Of a DNA stretch of 64,000 bases, positions 7,788 through 16,013 are shown in pieces. Where the stretch lies: the NCBI RefSeq assembly GCF_016925615.1, contig NZ_CP070499.1, positions 1,798,001 through 1,862,000 of the forward strand, in the 5' to 3' direction. The translations under genes were made by a program, and so were the position numbers. Below the pieces are notes generated by a model. It saw nothing but the letters and a program-made list of their open reading frames with translations, made no database searches and had not been told where the DNA came from. The DNA comes from Natronosporangium hydrolyticum. Its GTDB lineage: Bacteria; Actinomycetota; Actinomycetes; Mycobacteriales; Micromonosporaceae. The first letter of the stretch is position 1. Each line of letters starts with the position of its first letter.

Positions 7788-8834
7788 ATGTCGGAACAAG
7801 GGCCACCGCGACGGCGGCACCGGGTCCGTAAAATCGTCGTCATCACAGTGGTGGCAGTCATTGGGGTTCCGGCGCTGTTCGTGGGCGGCTTGGCGTTGTG
7901 GGACGGAGGAGTCGACCTCGACCCGCAGCGGGAGCTGATGCCTGGTGTCGCGATCGACCTGCGGACTGCCGAGACGGACCGGGGTCCGATCGAGTATGAC
8001 CTGTACGGCGACGAGGGCCCCGTCGTGCTGTCGATGCATGCCGGATTGGGCGGCGCCGACCAGGGCAGACTATTTGCACGCTGGCTACAGGACGACGGGT
8101 ACCGGATTCTCAGCCCGTCGCGGCCCGGGTACCTCGGCACCCCGCTGAGCAGTGGTCGGACGCTCGAAGCGGAGGCCGATCTGCTGGCGGCCCTTCTCGA
8201 CGAACTTGACATCGACCGGGTGGGGGTCTTCGCGGTCTCGGCAGGCGCTCCGGCCGCCTACACCTTCGCGGCGCGCCATCCCGGACGAGTGTGGGGGTTG
8301 GTATCTGTCGGTGGTGTGAGCCTGCCTGATATCGACGCTTCGCCCAGCTCGCCGTTACAGACCGCCTTCATGAACGCAATCGGGCAGAAGCTGGCGACGT
8401 TGACCGCTTCGATATCGCTCCGGACGATCGTCTCCGGCACTCTCGACGAGACGAGCACTTTCACGGACGAACAGAAGGCGGAACGCGTGGACTTCATCAT
8501 GCACACGGAAGATGCCCGTCGCTTCTTCACGGCGATCTTCGATGCGACCTTCCCATACCAGAAGCGGATGCCGGGTACCGACCACGACCTGCTGCGGACC
8601 AGGGACATGAGCATCGCCTTCGACCGAATCAGCGCCCCGACGCTGATCGTCCACGGGACGCACGATGGCGATGTGCCGTTCGAGCACGCCGAGCATGCTG
8701 CCGCTCAGATCGCTGGTGCGTGGCTGCACCGGATGTCGGACGAGGAACACCTCGGGTTCTGGTTGAGCCCTCGGTCCGAGGACGCCCAGCGCACCGTACG
8801 GGCGTTCTTGCGAGAACAACAATCGAGCCGGTGA
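7788..8834 (+). CDS. Membrane-anchored alpha/beta hydrolase
   Basis: A 348-residue alpha/beta hydrolase with a basic N-terminus (PPRRRHRVRK) and one membrane segment (IVVITVVAVIGVPALFVGGLA), so the catalytic domain probably lies outside the membrane. The nucleophile elbow is FAVSAGAPAAYTFAARHP, the acid is likely in HGTHDGDVPF and the His in SDEEHLGFW. The oxyanion region is SMHAGLGGADQGRLFARWL. Substrate unknown. It is divergent from the double-HxlR regulator, which makes it the likely regulatory target. Its stop is six bases before a vapC tail fragment. Confidence 0.82.
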   Translation: MSEQGPPRRRHRVRKIVVITVVAVIGVPALFVGGLALWDGGVDLDPQRELMPGVAIDLRTAETDRGPIEYDLYGDEGPVVLSMHAGLGGADQGRLFARWLQDDGYRILSPSRPGYLGTPLSSGRTLEAEADLLAALLDELDIDRVGVFAVSAGAPAAYTFAARHPGRVWGLVSVGGVSLPDIDASPSSPLQTAFMNAIGQKLATLTASISLRTIVSGTLDETSTFTDEQKAERVDFIMHTEDARRFFTAIFDATFPYQKRMPGTDHDLLRTRDMSIAFDRISAPTLIVHGTHDGDVPFEHAEHAAAQIAGAWLHRMSDEEHLGFWLSPRSEDAQRTVRAFLREQQSSR

Positions 8835-8840
8835 GCCGGG

Positions 8841-8906
8841 AAAGTCGCCACGCTCGATAAAGGACTGGTCGCGCTCCACGTAGACATGGCCACGCTTGTA
8901 CGTTGA
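8841..8906 (+). pseudogene. Orphan 3' fragment of a vapC (PIN-domain) gene
   Basis: Twenty-one codons reading KVATLDKGLVALHVDMATLV and then Arg-stop are nearly identical to the C-terminus of the intact VapC at 10732-11124 (two substitutions). DNA similarity continues about 24 bases beyond the stop. No VapC N-terminus precedes it; it abuts the end of the hydrolase gene. It is a duplicated scrap, not a functional gene. Confidence 0.85.
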
Positions 8907-8993
8907 TCAGCTTCCGGCATTCACGATGGCCAGCTCGGCGCTGGAACGGGCGGCAGCCTGCGTCGGGCGGGGCGGTGGAGTGGCTGGCTCGGG

Positions 8994-9053
8994 CTACTCG
9001 CTGCGTAGCCCGCCCGGGTTGGTTAGCCGCTAGAGCAGCGGCAGGCTGGCCGC
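8994..9053 (-). pseudogene. Decayed duplicate of the ftsX 3' end
   Basis: On the minus strand this reads AASLPLL-stop-RLTNPGGLRSE-stop, matching the last 19 codons of the FtsX permease at 12372-14693 (AASLPLLWRLTTPGGLRSE) with the Trp codon changed to TAG. Similarity continues towards lower coordinates into the terminator region of that gene, back to about 8958. The rest of 8907-9232 holds no gene; its AT-richer right part (about 9120-9225) probably carries the promoter of the RCC1-repeat gene. Confidence 0.8.
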
Positions 9054-9232
9054 CGCAGCGCGGACGACGAGTCACTGCGTCCCGACGCCCGTGCTCCGGG
9101 GAAGCGAACATAACAGCTGAAAGCGCCGAAATTTGTTAACAGCGGAAATCAAGAGTAATCTTCACTAAAAGTCGCAAAAGTCTCATACTGGACAGGTTGA
9201 TGACTCGCGCACCCAAGAGAAAGGGATCGACC

Positions 9233-10408
9233 ATGTCCAGGAGACGCGTTAGCAGACTGGTAGCGGGCGCCGCCGCCCTGCTGGTGGTCGTAGCCGGCAC
9301 CGCCGCCGCCGCCAGGTGGCGTGCTCGCGTGGGGGCAGAACCTCGACGGCCAGCTGGGCATCGGGCTCCCCAACGACCGAGACATCCCCGTCCCGAGCTC
9401 GCTGCCCGCCGGCGTCACCACTACCCAAGTCGCCGCGGGTTCCAGCCATAGCCTGGCGTTGACCGACACTGGGCAGGTGCTCGCCTGGGGTAACAACTTC
9501 GCCGGTCAGCTGGGCACCGGCAACTTCTCCCCAAGCACCGTGCCGGTCTACGTCATGCTGCCCGAGGACACCGTAGTGACCAGCATCGCTGCCGGATCCT
9601 TTCACAGCCTGGCGGTAACCGACACGGGCCAGGTGCTCGCCTGGGGGTTCAATGGTCAGGGGCAACTCGGCAACGGAACCAATGTCCCCCGTAGCAACCT
9701 TCCCGTCGACGTGCTACTGGACCCCGGGGTGGTGGTCACCGGGATCGCCGCGGGCGACTCGCACAGCCTCGCCGTGACCGCCACCGGCGAGGCTCTGGCG
9801 TGGGGCGCCAACGGCTTCGGTCAGTTGGGTGACGGGACCAACGACCCCAGCAACGTCCCCGTTGACGTGCTGCTACCTCCCGGGGTTGTTGTCACGGGGT
9901 TGGCCGGCGGCTTCGCCCACAGCTTGGCGGTTACCGCCACCGGTGAAGCGCTGGCCTGGGCCTCAACGAAGCCGGGCAACTCGGCGACGCGACCAACGAG
10001 GACAGCAATACCCCCGTCCTGGTGGATACCGATCCGGGCGTCGTCGTCACCCAGGTGGCGGCCGGTTCGGCACACAGCTTGGCGCTGACCACGACCGGGC
10101 AGGTGCTGGCCTGGGGCGCCAACGGCTTCGGACAGCTGGGGGATGGCACCAATGACTCCGACGTGGTGCCAGTTGAGGTATCGCAGCCGGGTGGGCTCAC
10201 GGTCTCCGCCATCGCTGCCGGTTCAGTGCACAGCCTGGCCGTGACCGCCACCGGCCAGGTCATCGCCTGGGGAGCAGCCGGCAACGGCCAGCTGGGGAAT
10301 GGCAATCCAGTGTCCCGCAACGTGCCGGTGCCGAGTTCCCTGCCGGCGCAGACTACCGTCACGGACATCGCTGGCGGTGGGGCGCACAGCCTCGCGACTG
10401 TTGGCTGA
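9233..10408 (+). pseudogene. Exported RCC1-repeat protein gene with two frameshifts
   Basis: The ATG at 9233 starts a signal peptide (MSRRRVSRLVAGAAALLVVV ending AGTAAAA). A first frameshift in the run of GCC units near 9300-9318 joins it to RCC1 (beta-propeller) repeats of the form VLAWGxNxxGQLGxGTN-PVxVxLPxGVVVTxIAAGxxHSLAVTxTGQ. A second, caused by one missing G in TGGGCC at 9957-9962, interrupts the fifth repeat; restoring it gives AWGLNEAGQLGDATNEDSNT and continues to GAHSLATVG-stop at 10408. About seven blades are present in total, as needed for a full propeller. RCC1 proteins bind proteins or nucleic acids; the extracellular role here is unknown. Purifying-looking repeats suggest recent breakage, or sequencing error at homopolymers. 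Confidence 0.8.
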
Positions 10409-10507
10409 CGAATCCTTGCTGCGAAGGGGCGGCCGGCGGGCCAGATCCGCCGGCCGCCGCAGTCTGGCCGGCGCTGCATCATGATGAGGTGATGCTAAGA
10501 TGGCATC

Positions 10508-10735
10508 ATGCGTACAACTGTTGATCTTCCTGACGACCTGCACCAGATGGTGACAGCGGTCGCTCGGGATGAAGGCAAGAGCATGAGTCGGGCGATCGCC
10601 GACTTGCTGCGCCGCCAATTGGCGCCGCCGGCCGGGCCGCCGATGAGCACTGACGAGCGCACTGGTCTCCGGGTGGTCCGGCTGGGCCGCCCGATCACCA
10701 GCGAGGACGTTCGTTCGCTGGAGGACGAGGAGTGA
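10508..10735 (+). CDS. vapB: VapB-type antitoxin (ribbon-helix-helix)
   Basis: A 75-residue protein whose N-terminus RTTVDLPDDLHQMVTAVARD is a ribbon-helix-helix DNA-binding fold, followed by an acidic, flexible C-terminus (TSEDVRSLEDEE) that would bind the toxin. Its TGA stop overlaps the GTG start of the PIN-domain toxin gene by four bases, so the two are translationally coupled. An AT-containing stretch with two TGATG-type repeats (about 10483-10510) just upstream is the likely autoregulated promoter. Confidence 0.88.
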   Translation: MRTTVDLPDDLHQMVTAVARDEGKSMSRAIADLLRRQLAPPAGPPMSTDERTGLRVVRLGRPITSEDVRSLEDEE

Positions 10736-11124
10736 CGTTCTTGCTGGATGCGAACGTCGTGGTTGCCCTGTGCGCTGCCGACCATGTCCACCACGAGGTG
10801 GCCTCAGCCTGGTTTTCCCAGACGCAGGAACCGTTCGCGACGACTCCGATCACCCAGGGCTCGGTATTACGCTTCTTGCTCAGGGAAGGTGTGGATGCTG
10901 CTAACGCGCTTGAGGTAATGGGCAGCGTGACCGGTCACCCACGTCACGAGTTCTGGCCGGGCGATCTTCCATTCACCAACGAGACGCTCCGGGGTGTGGT
11001 CGGGCACCGTCAGGTGACCGATGCCTACCTTGCCAACCAGGCGCGACGGCGAGGTGGCAAGGTTGCCACGCTCGATAAAGGATTGGTCGCGCTCCACGCA
11101 GACGTGGCTACGCTGGTACGTTGA
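10732..11124 (+). CDS. vapC: VapC toxin, PIN-domain ribonuclease
   Basis: A 130-residue PIN-domain protein. The first acidic residue is in FLLDANVVVALC, further conserved residues lie in TPITQGSVLRFLLREG, and the last acidic pair in HRQVTDAYLANQARRRGGKVATLDKG, the canonical order for metal-dependent RNA cleavage. It starts at GTG within the antitoxin stop. Its last 21 codons recur as an orphan fragment at 8841-8906, evidence of local duplication. Confidence 0.9.
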   Translation: MTFLLDANVVVALCAADHVHHEVASAWFSQTQEPFATTPITQGSVLRFLLREGVDAANALEVMGSVTGHPRHEFWPGDLPFTNETLRGVVGHRQVTDAYLANQARRRGGKVATLDKGLVALHADVATLVR

Positions 11125-11154
11125 TGACCTTCCGGCAGTCACGACGGATCGGAA

Positions 11155-11574
11155 GTGAAAATGCCTGGCGAGGACTCCGTGCCGCGCGTGCTACGGGACG
11201 CTGGTGAGGACGACAGCGGCGGTTATGTGGTGGGTGTTCGTGAGAGCACTGACCCCGAGTCCTGGTCCATGTTGTTCATGGAGTGTTACGACGCCGGCGG
11301 CGAGCATGGGATCGATCCCGGGATGGACTCTTACTGCCTCGTGGTCGACCCGGGCCAGGTCACCTGCTACGGCGGCGTGCGTGAGTGCGAAATCAACGGC
11401 TCCGAACTGCGGCTCGTACTCGCCGAGGACGCGGCCGCCACGCTTGGCCTGCCAATCGAGCAGTGTTTCGTTCTGGACCTCCCGGCCCAGCAGATTGGCC
11501 TGCTTTCTCGCGGACTGCGCAGGGTGCTGACCTCCGGCCGCCATGACCTCGCGCCGCAACGACTTGTGGTCTGA
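11155..11574 (+). CDS. Imm10-like immunity protein
   Basis: A 139-residue acidic protein. The segment MDSYCLVVDPGQVTCYGGV, then ECEINGSELRLVLAEDAAATLGLP and CFVLDL, resembles the Imm10 family of immunity proteins found beside polymorphic toxins; this assignment is by recollection of the family pattern. No toxin with a secretion domain lies next to it; instead it stands between two VapBC-type modules, 30 bases after the first. The GTG at 11155 or the ATG at 11161 could be the start. Confidence 0.65.
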   Translation: MKMPGEDSVPRVLRDAGEDDSGGYVVGVRESTDPESWSMLFMECYDAGGEHGIDPGMDSYCLVVDPGQVTCYGGVRECEINGSELRLVLAEDAAATLGLPIEQCFVLDLPAQQIGLLSRGLRRVLTSGRHDLAPQRLVV

Positions 11575-11592
11575 CTGGTGCGGAGGCGGCGC

Positions 11593-12006
11593 CTACTCTG
11601 GCAGGAGAGTGAAGCTGGGTAGGTGCTGGGGCCGCACCACCGAATGCCGACGGTCTAGGGTAGCGATTCGGGAAACACCCAGCCGTTCCGCGACCGTGAC
11701 GACCGAAGCGTCGGCTCCTCCCAGAGGGAAGTCCTGGTACGTCTCGATCAAATCCGCCACGCGCGGCAGGTCCTCTCCCAGGATCGGGACCAGCGCGAAC
11801 CGGTCGTCGGCGCCCAACTCCCGCAGGAACCGGGCCTCAACTTTGCTGCCGCACCGGCGTTGCAGGAGGTAGCAGACCTCGGTCAACACGGTGTTGGGCA
11901 CGAGCAGCGGCTCGTTGGCCGCCTCGACCCACTGGACGCAGCGCGCATGATCTGCGTCGCTGGAGTTGACCAGGGCGACGAGCGGCCCTGTATCGACAAT
12001 GATCAT
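11593..12006 (-). CDS. PIN-domain toxin (VapC-like), second module
   Basis: A 137-residue PIN protein starting MIIVDTGPLVALVNSSD, with conserved residues in PNTVLTEVCYLLQRR, GGADASVVTVAERLG and IATLDRRH, matching the four-acid PIN active site. It is only distantly related to the VapC at 10732. It starts three bases after the stop of the small upstream gene, which should be its antitoxin. It is convergent with the Imm10-like gene with 18 bases between their stops. Confidence 0.88.
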   Translation of the reverse strand: MIIVDTGPLVALVNSSDADHARCVQWVEAANEPLLVPNTVLTEVCYLLQRRCGSKVEARFLRELGADDRFALVPILGEDLPRVADLIETYQDFPLGGADASVVTVAERLGVSRIATLDRRHSVVRPQHLPSFTLLPE

Positions 12007-12009
12007 TGG

Positions 12010-12222
12010 TTAGGCGGTCTCGGGCTCGCCGAACTCCGCCCGGAGTATCTCCTTGGCTCGACGACCAAGATCCGCTTCCCCGGTGTTAGCGATACCGACG
12101 AAGCCAGGGCGGCCGGGCTTTCCATGGGTTCGCGCGATGAGGCGCAACGCCTCCAGCGCGTCGCCTGCGCGCTCCTCCGGGATCGTATCGACAAGCTGAT
12201 GTAGCTGCTCTCGATTGGTCAT
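12010..12222 (-). CDS. Putative antitoxin for the adjacent PIN-domain toxin
   Basis: A 70-residue protein, MTNREQLHQLVDTIPEERAG, followed by DALEALRLIARTHGKP and a C-terminus with GRRAKEILRAEFGEPE. It lacks an obvious ribbon-helix-helix start but has the small size, the charged helices and the immediately upstream position typical of antitoxins of PIN toxins; similar short proteins with a leucine-rich VDxIPEERxxDALExL start accompany such toxins. The assignment rests mainly on context. Confidence 0.7.
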   Translation of the reverse strand: MTNREQLHQLVDTIPEERAGDALEALRLIARTHGKPGRPGFVGIANTGEADLGRRAKEILRAEFGEPETA

Positions 12223-12312
12223 GCTCTCATCGTAGTCGCCTTGCCGCTATCCTCACGTCTTGTGCATGCTGGATCACTCATGGCTTCCCCGGGGTTCGTA
12301 ACATACGCGGTG

Positions 12313-12354
12313 CCGCCCCGCCGGGCGACGCAGGTGCGTGGCCCGGCGGGGCGG
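12313..12354 (-). terminator. GC-rich hairpin downstream of the ftsX operon
   Basis: CCGCCCCGCCGGGC (12313-12326) pairs perfectly with GCCCGGCGGGGCGG (12341-12354) around a 14-base loop. It lies 17 bases after the ftsX stop on the minus strand and so probably ends that transcript. Part of it is copied in the decayed duplicate near 8958-8993. Confidence 0.7.
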
Positions 12355-12371
12355 TTGGTTACGGGGTAGAG

Positions 12372-14693
12372 CTACTCGCTGCGTAGCCCGCCCGGGGTGG
12401 TCAGCCGCCAGAGCAGCGGCAGGCTGGCCGCTGTGGTGGCGAGGACGACCAGCGCGGCGGTGCCGGCGGTGGCGCCGATGCCGGGCCAGTCGAGCCGGAT
12501 CGGGGTCTCGGCCGCCAGCTGCAGGATCGCGGCGACCCCGACCCCGGTGAGCACGGCGAGGGAGAGCCCGAGCAGCACCGGGATGCCGACCTGGTAGAGG
12601 ATCGACCCGGTCAGGGTGCGGCGGCGGGTGCCGAAGGCGACCAGCACGGCCAGCAACCGGCGGCGTTCCCGGAGTTGTTCGGCCACATTGACCAGCATGC
12701 TGGCGCCGATGAGGATGAGCAGCGCGACGGTGCCGACCAGCAACCCTTGCCGGAGGCCCTCGAACAGGCCCACCAGGTTGCGGGATTCGATCAGCGACAC
12801 CGAGGCGCTGGGGTCCACCGCGGCGGCGGCGTTGCGCAGCTGATCCAGCGCGTCGGGGGAGGAGTCCAGCGCCACCAGCAGGTCGACCGGGCTGGCCGGC
12901 AGCGAGCTGGTGTCGATCGCCGCGGGGGTGACCAGGATCCGGGTGCCGCCGTGCATGTCACCGGGGTGGGCGGGCACGGTGCGGGCGCTCGTGGGCAGGG
13001 TCCACTCCACCTTGTCTTCGGGCTCGGCGCCGTAGTGCTCCGACCCGAGCAGGTAGTCGCCGCCGGGTTCGGGCTCTTGCCGCTCCGGGTTGTCGACCAG
13101 GAAGACATCACCGTCGGCACACTCGTCCACCTGGGCGATGGCCTCAAGCGCCGCACAGTCACCGATGGTGACGTCGGTGTAGGGCGCGTCGCCGGTGACT
13201 GTGCCGATGGGCTCGGCGGCGGTGGTGGTCGTGGTGCTGACGGCGCGGACCGCCGGGTCGGCGGCGAGCGCGGCCGCCCACTCGCCCTGCGGGTCGGCGG
13301 CGAAGGGCCGCACCTCGGCCTGGAAGTGTTCGGTGTCCCGGGTGGTCTCGACGGTGTACTCAGCGTCGAGGGCGGCGACCAGCCCCTGCAGGGCGATCAC
13401 GCCGGCGACCGCGACGGCGATGCCGGAGACCGCCCGGACCGCGGTGCCGCTGTCGAGCTGGAGCCGGCGGACCGCCAGCTGCCAGGCGGGTCCGCCGCCG
13501 CCGAGCCGCCGGACGGTCGCCTCGACCAGCCAGGGCAGGAGCAGCGCCACCCCGATCAGCAACGCCGCCAGTCCGGCCGCCACCCGGAACTCGAAACCCT
13601 GCGGCTGGTCGGCCAGCCCGGCGTGCATCGGGTAGAGCAGCGCCAGCCCGGCGGCGGGCAGGATCAGCCGCCACCACAGCCGGCGGCGCCGGTCGCCGCT
13701 GAGCCGGACCACGCCGAGCGGCTCCACCAGCACCCGCCGCAGCGTCGTGAGGGTGATCAGCACCGCGCCGACCGGGACCGAGACCGCGACCAGCACCGCC
13801 AGCGCCGGGACCGGCCGGAGATCGGTCAGGTAGAAGCTCAGGCCGGGCGGGACGAGCCGGTAGGCGGCCAGGCCGATGAGGACATATAGCGCTGCGCCGG
13901 CGACCAGCCCCAGCAGCGCGCCGGCCAACGTCTCCCCGGCGGCGACCCGGCGGGTCATCGCGGTGTCGGCGCCGACCAGCCGGATCGCGGCGAGCTGCCG
14001 GTCGCGGGCCTCGCCGCCGAAGCGGACGGCGGTCGCCACGAGGATCACTACCGGGACCAGCAGGACGGCGACGCCGACGGCGCTGAGCAGCAGCATCACT
14101 GGGTCGAGCGAGGAGCTGGAGCTTGACCGTCCGAATGTGTCGATCCGGAGGGCATCCTCGGTGAGCTGGTCGGTGCCGAGGTAGAAGGCGTATTCTCCGG
14201 GCCCTTCCAGGCCCTCCGGGCCGATAGTGCCGACCACCTGCGCGTCCCATCGTTCGCGCAGCAGCGCGCCCTCTTCGGTGTCGAGCAGGTCGGCGAGCGC
14301 CGGCGAGACCACCATCTCGCGGGGGGCCGGCTGCTGCTCAAGCCCGGGTGGCAGGGGTGCCTTGAGGCCGTCGGGCTGCAGCAGCTTGCCGTGGATCGAG
14401 CGGTCGCCGTAGGCAGTGCGGGCGTCGGCGATCAGCAGCGTGTCCTCGCGGGGCGGCAGGTCGCTGGTCCAGACCTCGGTGCGGTCCGCCACCCGGGCGT
14501 TCTGCGCCCCGGCGATCGCCGGGATGGTGGCGGCGATGAAGAGCATCGCGACGCCCAGGGTCACTCCGGCGCAGATCAGGGCCAGTCGGGCCCAGCCGGC
14601 GCGGCCGCCGGCCACGCTGAGCCGTAGCCCGAGCGCCAGGTCGTGCCACCAGCGAGTCGTCGTGCCGCGTTGTTGCGGCGGGTGGGCGCTCAT
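12372..14693 (-). CDS. FtsX-like ABC transporter permease
   Basis: A 773-residue permease of the MacB/FtsX type: an N-terminal membrane segment (LALICAGVTLGVAMLFIAATIP), a large extracytoplasmic region, three membrane helices near the middle, a second membrane set, another external loop, and a C-terminal block of three helices ending LRSE. The start is the ATG overlapping the ATPase stop (ATGA); a longer in-frame Arg-rich extension is only shadow of the ATPase gene. Such permeases do not transport through a channel but transmit ATPase motion across the membrane, often for lipid, peptide or antibiotic export. The third gene of a PadR-ATPase-permease set. Confidence 0.88.
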   Translation of the reverse strand: MSAHPPQQRGTTTRWWHDLALGLRLSVAGGRAGWARLALICAGVTLGVAMLFIAATIPAIAGAQNARVADRTEVWTSDLPPREDTLLIADARTAYGDRSIHGKLLQPDGLKAPLPPGLEQQPAPREMVVSPALADLLDTEEGALLRERWDAQVVGTIGPEGLEGPGEYAFYLGTDQLTEDALRIDTFGRSSSSSSLDPVMLLLSAVGVAVLLVPVVILVATAVRFGGEARDRQLAAIRLVGADTAMTRRVAAGETLAGALLGLVAGAALYVLIGLAAYRLVPPGLSFYLTDLRPVPALAVLVAVSVPVGAVLITLTTLRRVLVEPLGVVRLSGDRRRRLWWRLILPAAGLALLYPMHAGLADQPQGFEFRVAAGLAALLIGVALLLPWLVEATVRRLGGGGPAWQLAVRRLQLDSGTAVRAVSGIAVAVAGVIALQGLVAALDAEYTVETTRDTEHFQAEVRPFAADPQGEWAAALAADPAVRAVSTTTTTAAEPIGTVTGDAPYTDVTIGDCAALEAIAQVDECADGDVFLVDNPERQEPEPGGDYLLGSEHYGAEPEDKVEWTLPTSARTVPAHPGDMHGGTRILVTPAAIDTSSLPASPVDLLVALDSSPDALDQLRNAAAAVDPSASVSLIESRNLVGLFEGLRQGLLVGTVALLILIGASMLVNVAEQLRERRRLLAVLVAFGTRRRTLTGSILYQVGIPVLLGLSLAVLTGVGVAAILQLAAETPIRLDWPGIGATAGTAALVVLATTAASLPLLWRLTTPGGLRSE

Positions 14694-15370
14694 CGGGCGT
14701 ACTCCTGCTCGCGCACCCGGCCGTCGCGGACCACGGCCTCCCGGTCGGAGTAGGCGGCGACTCGGGCTTCGTGGGTGACGAGCACCACCGCGGCGCCGCT
14801 GTCGCGGGCGGCGGTGGTGAGCAGCTCCATGACCCGTTCCCCGTTGAGGGAGTCGAGCGCGCCGGTCGGCTCGTCGGCGAAGACCACCCGGGGCTGCGTG
14901 ACCAGCGCCCGGGCGACCGCCACCCGCTGCGCCTGGCCGCCGGACGCCTGGCCGGGCCGTTTCTGCGCCACGTCGGCGACGTCCACCCGCTCCAGCCACT
15001 CCGCCGCGCGGCGGTGGGCCTCCCGGCGGCCGACCCCGGCCAGCCGGAGCGGCAACGCCACGTTCTCCAGGCAGCTCAGCTCCGGCACCAGCTGGCCGAA
15101 CTGGAAGACGAAACCGAATTCGGTACGGCGTAGGGCGCTGCGCTCGGTGTCCGACATCCCGGAAAGGTTTCTTCCGGCGTACGACACCTGGCCGGCATCC
15201 GGCGTGAGGATGCCGGCCAGGCAGTGCAGGAGCGTCGATTTGCCGGAGCCGGAGGGGCCCATCAGGGCCAGCACCTCGCCGGCGTACACCTGTAGTGACG
15301 CGGAGTCGAGCGCCTGGGTGGAGCCGAAGCTCAGGTGGAGGTCGTCTGCGGTGAGCAGGGCGGTTGTCAT
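14690..15370 (-). CDS. ABC transporter ATP-binding protein (MacB/LolD type)
   Basis: A 226-residue ATPase with Walker A MGPSGSGKSTLLHCLAG, Q-loop FVFQFGQLVPELSCLENVALP, signature ASGGQAQRVAVARAL (SGGQ form), Walker B VVFADEPTGALD and the H-loop His in VLVTHEARVAA. The sequence order and the FGFVFQFGQLVPEL stretch are typical of partners of FtsX-like permeases. It lies between the PadR gene, 43 bases upstream, and the permease gene, which it overlaps by four bases. Confidence 0.92.
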   Translation of the reverse strand: MTTALLTADDLHLSFGSTQALDSASLQVYAGEVLALMGPSGSGKSTLLHCLAGILTPDAGQVSYAGRNLSGMSDTERSALRRTEFGFVFQFGQLVPELSCLENVALPLRLAGVGRREAHRRAAEWLERVDVADVAQKRPGQASGGQAQRVAVARALVTQPRVVFADEPTGALDSLNGERVMELLTTAARDSGAAVVLVTHEARVAAYSDREAVVRDGRVREQEYAR

Positions 15371-15413
15371 TGGATCTCCTGACAGGAGTTGGGGGAGGGG
15401 CAGTGGGAGGCGG

Positions 15414-15935
15414 TCACGGCCGCAGTTGCGCCGTGAGTTGGTCGAGCCGGGCGGCGGTGAGCTCCAGCCAGCGCAGGTCGGCCTCCAGGTGGAACAGGGC
15501 GTGGTCGCAGATCAGCTGGTCAGCTAGGTCCCCGGTGGTCTTGCGGCGGGTCAGCTCGCGCATCAGCCGCAGATGTTCGCTGCGTTGCGAGTCGAGCAGG
15601 TCGGCGGCGCTCCGCCCGGTGAGCAGCGACAGCACAACCTTGTTGTAGAGGGTGCTCTGGAGGTACGGCTCGGGCTGCTCCGGCTTCGCCAGCCAGTCGG
15701 CCACGTCGGTGACGCCGGCCGCGGTGATCGCATACCGCTTGCGGTCGGGGCCGTCTCCGGGCTCCGACTCCACCTCGACCAGGCCGTTCTTGAGCAGCCG
15801 CGCCAAGGTCGAGTAGACCTGGCCGTAGTGCAGCGCCCGGGCGTGGCCGAAGCGTTCGTCGTAGGAGCGCTTGAGGTCGTACCCGTGCCGTGGGCCGGAC
15901 TCGAGTAAGCCGAGGAGGATCTGACCGATTGCCAT
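15414..15935 (-). CDS. PadR-family transcriptional regulator
   Basis: A 173-residue PadR protein with the winged-helix domain LGLLESGPRHGYDLKRSYDE and the signature LHYGQVYSTLARLLKNGLVEVE, then YAITAAGVTDVADWL, followed by a C-terminal helical dimerisation domain (PadR subfamily 2). It is the first gene of the operon with the ABC ATPase and FtsX permease and is expected to repress it, releasing the promoter when a toxic compound binds. Palindromic half-sites at 15943-15978 directly upstream are the likely operator. Confidence 0.9.
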   Translation of the reverse strand: MAIGQILLGLLESGPRHGYDLKRSYDERFGHARALHYGQVYSTLARLLKNGLVEVESEPGDGPDRKRYAITAAGVTDVADWLAKPEQPEPYLQSTLYNKVVLSLLTGRSAADLLDSQRSEHLRLMRELTRRKTTGDLADQLICDHALFHLEADLRWLELTAARLDQLTAQLRP

Positions 15936-15942
15936 GACCGCG

Positions 15943-15978
15943 ACTATACACGAGGGCTATACATCATGTGTATAGCCC
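15943..15978. promoter_or_regulatory. PadR operator: three TATACA half-sites
   Basis: GGGCTATACA (15954-15963) and its inverted copy TGTATAGCCC (15969-15978) form a perfect 10-bp palindrome with a 5-base spacer; a third half-site, CTATACA, lies at 15944-15950. The region is eight bases upstream of the PadR start and AT-rich against its background, as expected of an operator overlapping the promoter of this operon. Confidence 0.8.
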
Positions 15979-16013
15979 GCCCGCGGCTCCCGTCGCAGCG
16001 GAGTAGCGGCTGG

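Noticed and set aside
9957-9962. Programmed frameshift in the RCC1 gene
   Set aside because: No slippery heptamer with downstream structure was seen; loss of one G in a short run explains it more simply.
12675-13889. 404-codon plus-strand frame within the ftsX gene
   Set aside because: Antisense shadow with low-complexity His/Gln/Gly content; the permease on the minus strand is convincing.
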